A DNA stretch of 64,000 nt from Epiperipatus broadwayi (Eukaryota; Onychophora; Udeonychophora; Euonychophora; Peripatidae), in NCBI GenBank assembly GCA_028023455.1, contig JAQFVV010006313.1, forward strand, positions 663,519 to 727,518, read 5' to 3'. Below, one piece after another: positions 55,809 through 64,000 of this stretch; within the stretch, counting starts at the first letter, position 1; each line of letters opens with the position of its first letter. The position numbers were made by a program, and so were the translations under genes. Below the pieces are notes generated by a model, which was not told the DNA's origin, did no database searches, and saw only the letters and a program-made list of their open reading frames with translations.

Positions 55809-57839
55809 AACTAAAACCTTTTTTGAATCTTTTCAATCATTTGGAATACAAGTCTTGATAAAATATACCCAGACAACTTTTTACTTATTTACTTACTGAT
55901 TTTTTTAAAAAATAATATGTTAACTAGCCATCCATAAATAAAGTCAAACTTTTTTTCTTTACAAGATAATTTACCAATATCAAACTTTTGATTCATAAAC
56001 ACAATTATTTAAAATGTCCACAGCAGACAATGTATAGATGTTCCAGGTCTATGCATATCATATTTATTTATAAAACAAATACCATTATTAACACATCATA
56101 TTTTTGTGGCTATTACCATCACCATATTTTAAAATATTTTATATTTAAATAATTGATTATGTATAAAAATTTAGACGTTTATGAGAAAATGAGCTTTGTA
56201 TACCAACTTTAATATATATGTTTATGGAAGATAATAGAATGGATCAAATATATAATTATTTACCAAAATACTACATTATACTAACTGTATTACTGTGTAT
56301 TTAATTTCAAATAAAATTAACTTTTTTTCTAAGCCTGTTCCAAATACTGTTTTGTTTGTTTTTTTTTTTTGCACCAGCAGTTTTGCTTATTTTTTTTGAT
56401 CATACATACCTGAGTATTAAACAGTGTAAACATTCATTACAATCACCAAAGATAATGTTATTTTTAATAAAGGAAAATGACTTCAGCATAAAAGTCTCAT
56501 AATTACTCATGCCTTAAAATCTAAATTGGTTAAATAGATGATAGAATAGTATAAAATAAAAATAAAAAATAAAAAAAAGAATATTATATAGACAAGAGAG
56601 AATTTTTTTTTTGTTATTTATTTTAAATAACACAACATTTTATTTACTTTGGGTTGATTTATGTTACATTCTTTGATGTTATTGTTTTTTCTAATAAACT
56701 AAACAAAAAATCAGTTTTTCCCCGAGTTATTAAAGAAAAGTTTAGAAATTAAAGGCCTGCCACTTTTTAAATAAAAAATAAGGTCTAATAAATACAAATT
56801 AGATTTAAAATCCATATTAGGAACCATAAGGGTTACAAGGATATAATACTACTCATAAAAACAGAATTTGTTTTTATATAAATATCATTTTAAATTTGTT
56901 TTTTTTTTAATAATTATAGGCAACGTTTATAATATATATTAACATGTTTATATATAAAAATAAAAATGTACATATGGTTATAAAATTACAAAAAATGAAA
57001 AAAAAAATACTTGTGTTTAAGGGGATTCAATTGACTGCTTTCTTGTAATCAAATATAATGAAACAAAATTAAATTTAGTTTATTTATGATCATTTAAAAT
57101 TGAAGACAACTTTTTACAACTGTTTAGACTATGAACATTATAAAATATAATTAATCAGAAAAGGACTATATAAACTATATAAACTAAATTCAAAGTATTT
57201 TTTTTTCAAAATAAAGATATCCTTATAAAGGTACTAAAAGGAACAACTATTCAATTAAACAGTAAAATGAAATTAAAGTATTTGAACATTGATAACATTA
57301 TAATATACCATTTAATGCTATGAAAGCTTTAGAAATATAGTGTATAATTGATAATTATTATGTCAACTCATGCATATAAGTTAGACAGTTTTCTAAATTG
57401 CTTTGTGATACTACAATTATTTATCTTAAAGTCTCTTAAGTGCAGTTATTTGTAGAAATTGTTTGTTTGATGGTAAAAACTATAACTATTAAAACATTGA
57501 TTTATTAATTCCATATAAAATCCGAAGAGTTCAATATTGTTTGGATATATATTTAACAAAAAGCATAAGATGTGTTTCAAAAATGGCAATGAGACTGATT
57601 TTAAATGAAAATTCTTTGTTAACAAAGTAGTTATTGCACTTACATTAACTCTTTTAGTTATAAATAAACACTGAAAATTACTAGTTTGCTGTATATTTTG
57701 AATATATATTTATTTTTAATTTTTGTAACATTAAAGGAATAAATATTTTTTTTAAATAATTATGTAATATTCAGATAAATATTTTATTTCCAATATGTTT
57801 TTTTTTAAATATTCCAAGTTAAAGGAAATATAAAATTGC
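55809..57839. other. Non-coding AT-rich stretch
   Basis: No gene, RNA or element is recognised. Composition returns to the general background. Confidence 0.5.
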
Positions 57840-58484
<645 letters not shown>

Positions 58485-59441
58485 GTTGTAGCAACAGTAG
58501 TAACAGCAAAAAATAAGAAACCTCACAATAAATTAATTGTGTTATTTGCTTGTGTGTAATTTTTTTTAAATTATAAATTGAATTTTAAATTGTAAAATAT
58601 TTTTATTTGTTTTATATATTTTTGACAAATTTCATTTTGGGAATAGATATAAGATTGATTTTTTTTTTCATTACAGATATGTTTTTATCATCACAACAAA
58701 TAAAATAAAAGTCATTGTTTTGAAAATGTATTTCATTTTTATTAATTTATTTTTATTTGCAATGTTGAAATAGTTTAAAGATTTTTAAATTAATATCCTT
58801 AAGAACTATTAAAAAAAAAACAATATGAAAAATAAAGTGTTATTTCTTATAATAAAATATATAACTTATATAGCTAAAATGTTAATAACATTATGCATAT
58901 ATTATTTACATTCAGGTTGGCAATGCATTTTGCATAAGAAAAAATAATTTTAACAGTCATTAAGAAAATATTAAATAAAAATTAATTAAGTAATATTTTT
59001 GTAGACAAAATATATATTTTGACTGATTTTGCTGTATTTTAATTTTGATATAGTGACTATATATTTTAATTAATCCTAAAAATATATACTTTGACAGAAT
59101 TTCTTTACATTCACAATAAATGCCATATTTATCTTCAATGTATCAATAAAAGAATAATGAATAATATAATGTAAACAATACATTCTACTTAGCATATTTG
59201 GAATTTAATATTTTTATATTGGGATAAAAATCACCATTTTGTCTTATGCAGATGACATTTATTGATATATGTATTTTATAATGCTGAAAGTCTTACAAAA
59301 GAACAATTACTTATTCATTTTTGGAAGATACTAAATTTCAATTTCTTCTTATTTGTGATGTTTTTTGTGACAACATGTATGTAATTTTGTACTGGATGAA
59401 TCAACAGCATTGTAATTAATTTATATTTTAGTTTTCACTTT

Positions 59442-59556
<115 letters not shown>

Positions 59557-59833
59557 CAACAAACAAAATTCTATATTTCAGTGGTCATGTTTTACATGTA
59601 AAGAGATTTAAAATGTTAATTCTTATTCATAATTTATTTCAAAGTTAGAAAGAATTCTGAAGGGAATCAATTTGTGTTATAGTTGTTTATTTAATAATTA
59701 AAAAATAATAAATATGTAATATTTTAAAAAATAAATTTATATCATGGAAACAAAAAAAATTACATTATTGTAACTAAGATACACCATTTTTCTCATTTAA
59801 GTATTTTTTTTTTACTACTTCTTATTATTCTAG

Positions 59834-59834
59834 T

Positions 59835-59889
<55 letters not shown>
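59834..59889. repeat. (AT)n array with one phase break
   Basis: About 56 bases of AT with a single AA phase change in the middle. Confidence 0.9.
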
Positions 59890-59891
<2 letters not shown>

Positions 59892-61361
59892 AATAATTAG
59901 AAAACATACTATTGTTTTGCTATATATTTTTTTAAAAATTAAACGTCATATTTATGAATAGTTTAATTTTGTAAAATTAGCTTTTATTTAAGTATTATTT
60001 TAATCATGATTTAAAGATTAGAATAGTAAACATTTGAAAAATATATATATTTTAATGATCACTATATTAAACAATTAATGTAATGGATGTAAATTGATAA
60101 TGATCACTATATTGTTTTTGTTCTATAAAGGCTATTTGTAATTATAAATTATAATTTAGCAGGAACATACATTCTCATTGTATTATAACAATTATCTTCT
60201 TAAAACTAAGATTTTTAATACTCAATCTATGTTCTACTGTGCAATAAAAACATATAATAATAATGTGTCATTCCAGTTTACATAGTTTTTTTTTTTACAT
60301 TATTTTGATTAATGTTACATCATGGATTAGCTGCTTATAACAACAGATGCATTAAAGTCTCAAAGAAGAAAAAAATTTCTAAAGCAATATTAATGCCATA
60401 ATTTTATCTATCAAAAATTTTTAAAAAAATCTGAACCTTTTTATTTTTATATTTGAGCATAACTATCAATAAAATAATTATAAGTACTCTTGTGCAAATC
60501 AGTTTGTATATCATTAGCCTTTCATTGATTCTATGCATGTAGAAATTCTAAAACTTTATAGTGAATTTAACATACCCCTAATCGCTGTCATATGGTAAAT
60601 TGTTTTTCCAATTATCCTTAGATACTTTTGGAACATTAATTACAGAAAAATAATGTTATCATTTTTAAAGATTAGACAAATACTTATACCAGCACCATTC
60701 CTAGGATAAGTTTTATAAGGTTTACATCAAGCAAAGTTCACAAATTTCATGCACATATTTAAAAAATAATTGTAATTCATATCTTTATTACTATCTGTTG
60801 CTTTGCTACGATTAATGACAGTACATATTTTTTTTCTGTTCAAATAAATAAAGCCTAAATACACTGTATTGAACAGGTATTTTTAGTCAATAATACAATA
60901 ATGAAAAATAATATTATCTCTAAATCATATTGTGGATGCCTATGCATATAGTCATTTGATATGTGATTTTTCTGTTTCAATTCAGTTACAACAGAATCCA
61001 TTATTGATTACAATTTCAAGAAAACAGTTATAGTGTCCATTATTACTGCATTCTTATTTTCTCAAACATAAATGGCTACAGACAAAAAAAAAGGATTACA
61101 ATTAAATTGCCTCTGTATGCAAATAAAAAATATCATGCTTAAACAAACATTTATATTCATACTTAGTGCACACACACATAAACATAACAATATCATGAAT
61201 GTTTCATGATGATTAGGGATACATATTAAAATAGACTACTAGAGATAGTAAGATAAATAAATAAAGATGAAAAAAAATACAAATGTTATAAGGAAATTTA
61301 GTATTGTAAATAGCCTTTAATCAATTATCATATTAATATTCAAATGTAAACATTTATGATT

Positions 61362-61840
61362 TGAAACAATTAACTTATTAAAAGTACTTTTAATATTAAG
61401 GTTGGATGGAAAGTAAATAGAATTGTTTTTAATAAAGTTATATATAGCTCAAAGTAGTTTGAGTATAATTGAAAAAATAAAGATACATAAAACTAGACTT
61501 AGAAATAAATATCTTACTTCTGCTTTAAAACAGGCAAAACTCTCTATACATATTGCCACCCAGTGCAAGCCAGAGTAATCAATAGAGAGTTTTAACAACA
61601 GTTAAGAGCATGCATAATAAATATGATCATGTGATGTTTAGTTCTGCTTTGTTTGTCCTTGAAAAAGATACAGACCACACTATTAATTTTGATGAAACTA
61701 AGGTTATTTTCTTTAAGAGAAAAGAAATAAAAAGAAGAATTAAAGAATCTTTATTATAAAAAATATATGATTCTGAAGTAATTAACTTATTTAATAGTTC
61801 TTTTAATATTAAGGGTGGATGAAAAGTAAATGAGATTGTG
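61362..61840. repeat. Diverged ~65-bp direct repeat pair
   Basis: 61362-61427 and 61775-61840 share AATTAACTTATT, CTTTTAATATTAAG and GTGGATG-like sequence followed by AAAGTAAAT. The spacing is about 413 bases. No gene lies between them. Confidence 0.6.
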
Positions 61841-63099
61841 GATAATGTTTAATATAACAATATTGTTGTTTTGTATTTTTTTTACAATTGAGAAGTCTGC
61901 TTGTAGCAGTGAAACTATTGATTGTGTTTTAGATTTTAATTTTTTGGCTAGTCTGGTTCAGCTTTATATAATTTTGATTAATATACAAATCTATCTAATA
62001 GGCAATATGTTTTGTAGAGCACTATTTATTTTATATACAAACAAATAATTATATCTCTAAATAAAATATTATTAATTAGATTTTTCAAAATCATTCTAAG
62101 TATTACATTTAGCATAAATAATATTCACTACACATCTGCACATTAACTCAACTATTTTATAAAAGCAATCTTTACATTTAATACTACAATGATTCCAAAG
62201 AATAGCAGTTTATCAGCAAAACGTCTAAATGAAATAATCATTAAAAAAAAGGAAAAAAAAAGAATAGTAAATACAATATATTTTTTATATATATTTTTAA
62301 AAAAGTCATTTTCAATCAGTTCACTCATCTTTTCTTTACTGTGCTATTTTAACAATATAGATTATGTATAAAAAGTTCGTGTGTTTCTCACTTTAACAAC
62401 ATCGTTATAAAATAAACAAAAATTTAAGTAATGGAGTAAATAAAAAATGATTAATGATAAAATTATTTACGTTTTACCGATTTTTTAAATAATTCGTGCA
62501 AATCAAATTATTATTATTTAATTTTTACATTATTTAACATTTAATGTATAATAAAACAAAAAAATAAAAATATATGTATTTTGATAAAATATATCTTTTG
62601 CATGCGTCGGTTTGTGTGTGCATAACTGTATAATTTCTTTTATGAAGCTAAGTTCCATACAAACAAATAATAAATCAAAACAAAGCAATACATGACTTCT
62701 ATTTCTCACATTTATTCTGCATTTAACAGCTCTAATTAATTACTTTCTCTTAACTTCAGATCCATGTCTATAAGTTGGCTAATCATTAGATAGGAGAAGG
62801 TAATGAACGGACAGTTACTTATATTAAGTGCTCAGATTCATTCAAGTCATTTGAAAAGTAGAAGCAATAATGTCTTTTGTGCTAAAGATCTTTAAAACAT
62901 TAAGTATATACATATAATAATCAAAAATAGTTGAAATTGGTAAATGTTCGTTTGGGAAAACATATGTTTATCAGTTATTACATGGAAATGAGTCTGAAAA
63001 AAGCATTTGATATATAAATATACTGATGTGCTTTCATGCATTTTAAAAAAATATATTGCCACAAAATAATAAAAAGTTATAGTAAAATTTGCTTATACA

Positions 63100-63159
63100 A
63101 TATAATAATAATAATAATATCAATAATAATAACAGCAATAAAAACAACAACAACAACAC

Positions 63160-63235
<76 letters not shown>
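63100..63235. repeat. (TAA)n array with CAA/CAG variants
   Basis: It begins AATAATAATAATATCAATAA, passes through AACAGCAATAAAAAC and (AAC)n, then a pure (TAA)n run. The CAA/CAG variants resemble those in the LINE-C tail (AACAGCAACACCAATAAC). A LINE origin is possible, but no LINE 3' end adjoins it. Confidence 0.9.
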
Positions 63236-64000
63236 TCAAGTTAATTTATTAGAAGTATACGTCAACTTGTCATAAATGCAAGTGTGCTTATATATATATT
63301 GAACCGAACTGATATCTGATTCAAGGGTTTTACTGACAAACTTAAAAACTTAATTTTTGTGAAATCTTATCTAATGTTAATTTTTTTATTATTATTTAAA
63401 AATAGTATGTGTATTAATACACCTACTCGTTTATATTTAAAATAGATCGTTTTAATGTTTATAAAATTGTTTTTAAAATAGATTTCTGATACTGCTTGTT
63501 TTCATTTTTTTTAATCAATTTGATTAAAAACAAGCTGGCTAGCTAATTACATTCCTGTTGCTTTTATTTTAATCATGTTAAGTTCATTCTAAAAGCGGAG
63601 TTTTAATTTTATGTTGTTATTTTTGTTCAAAATAATCCCTGGATAGAATTCTTCATTAGTTTTGAGCGTGAGATTAAGATTTGCCCCTGCCCTGAAGCAT
63701 AGAATTCAACAACAAGGCTAGTTTATGTAGGAAATCGAGTGGAGGTATAAATAACACCAAAAAATTTCATGGGCTATTCTATCCTAGAGAGATTGACTAA
63801 GCCAACACTCTATCAAGGTGATTTGCTCAGCTTCTTATTTCCCATTAGTAGTTTGGACATTTAATCTTTAAAAGCAAAATTTGCAGTTATTAAAAAAATT
63901 TTTGCTTTTTTCAATGTCAAAATACGCTGCTGTTCTTATTGGAACCAACAATATGACTTGCTAGCTTAACTCAAAAGACGGACCCATGCCTGCCAACTCT
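63236..64000. other. AT-rich, then a less AT-rich anonymous end
   Basis: An imperfect inverted repeat (GCTTGTTTT...AAAACAAGC) lies at about 63497-63535. From about 63640 to the window end the sequence is noticeably richer in G and C and more complex, and may be the edge of another repeat that continues outside. No domain is recognised. Confidence 0.4.

Overview
The window is an AT-rich piece of metazoan (probably invertebrate) nuclear DNA. Roughly three quarters of the bases look A or T, which is an estimate by eye. I see no intact host gene, no tRNA or rRNA gene, and nothing prokaryotic. It reads as a gene desert, or very long intronic DNA, built from decayed retrotransposons, foldback and MITE-like elements, tRNA-derived SINEs and very long trinucleotide arrays. 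I cannot name the species.

Layout. 0-13 kb: a 354-codon single-frame relic of a coiled-coil protein (1.7-2.8 kb, minus); a LINE fragment (LINE-C, 3.0-5.2 kb, plus); a ~1.1 kb foldback element with a tRNA-derived SINE inside it (5.6-6.7 kb); an (ATA)n array (7.46 kb); and a ~3.1 kb coiled-coil-coding element between ~185-bp direct repeats (10.05-13.15 kb). 13-23 kb: anonymous AT-rich DNA with one ~220-bp tandem duplication and a CTN-rich simple tract. 23.6 kb: an isolated palindrome with 77-nt arms.

24-33.4 kb is the richest part. Three related LINEs lie head to tail on the minus strand (LINE-D, LINE-A, LINE-E) and are joined by (TTA)n arrays. LINE-A is nearly full length: ORF1 with a CCHC knuckle, ORF2 with AP-endonuclease, reverse transcriptase and C-terminal zinc finger. 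A different LINE (LINE-B) is nested inside ORF1 of LINE-A. 33.4-53.8 kb is mostly anonymous AT-rich sequence with a MITE pair and a 70-bp tandem duplication near 44 kb, an inverted repeat at 41.5 kb and a second SINE at 47.25 kb. 53.85-55.8 kb holds what looks like a Penelope-like element relic: a GIY-YIG-type C-terminus, a strikingly G-poor 3' region, a decayed hammerhead-like motif, and an outer sequence present at both ends in inverted orientation. It is invaded by an (ATA)n array, an uninterrupted 139-nt C run and a nearly T-free C/A block. 57.8-58.5 kb is a long compound trinucleotide array, and the rest is AT-rich with dinucleotide and trinucleotide repeats.

No genes here work together as a host pathway. 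The biology on view is retrotransposon and microsatellite dynamics. The most interesting hypothesis is that the LINE family lands in (TAA)n arrays that earlier copies left behind. All calls come from reading the sequence; alignments, structure predictions and database searches were not run.
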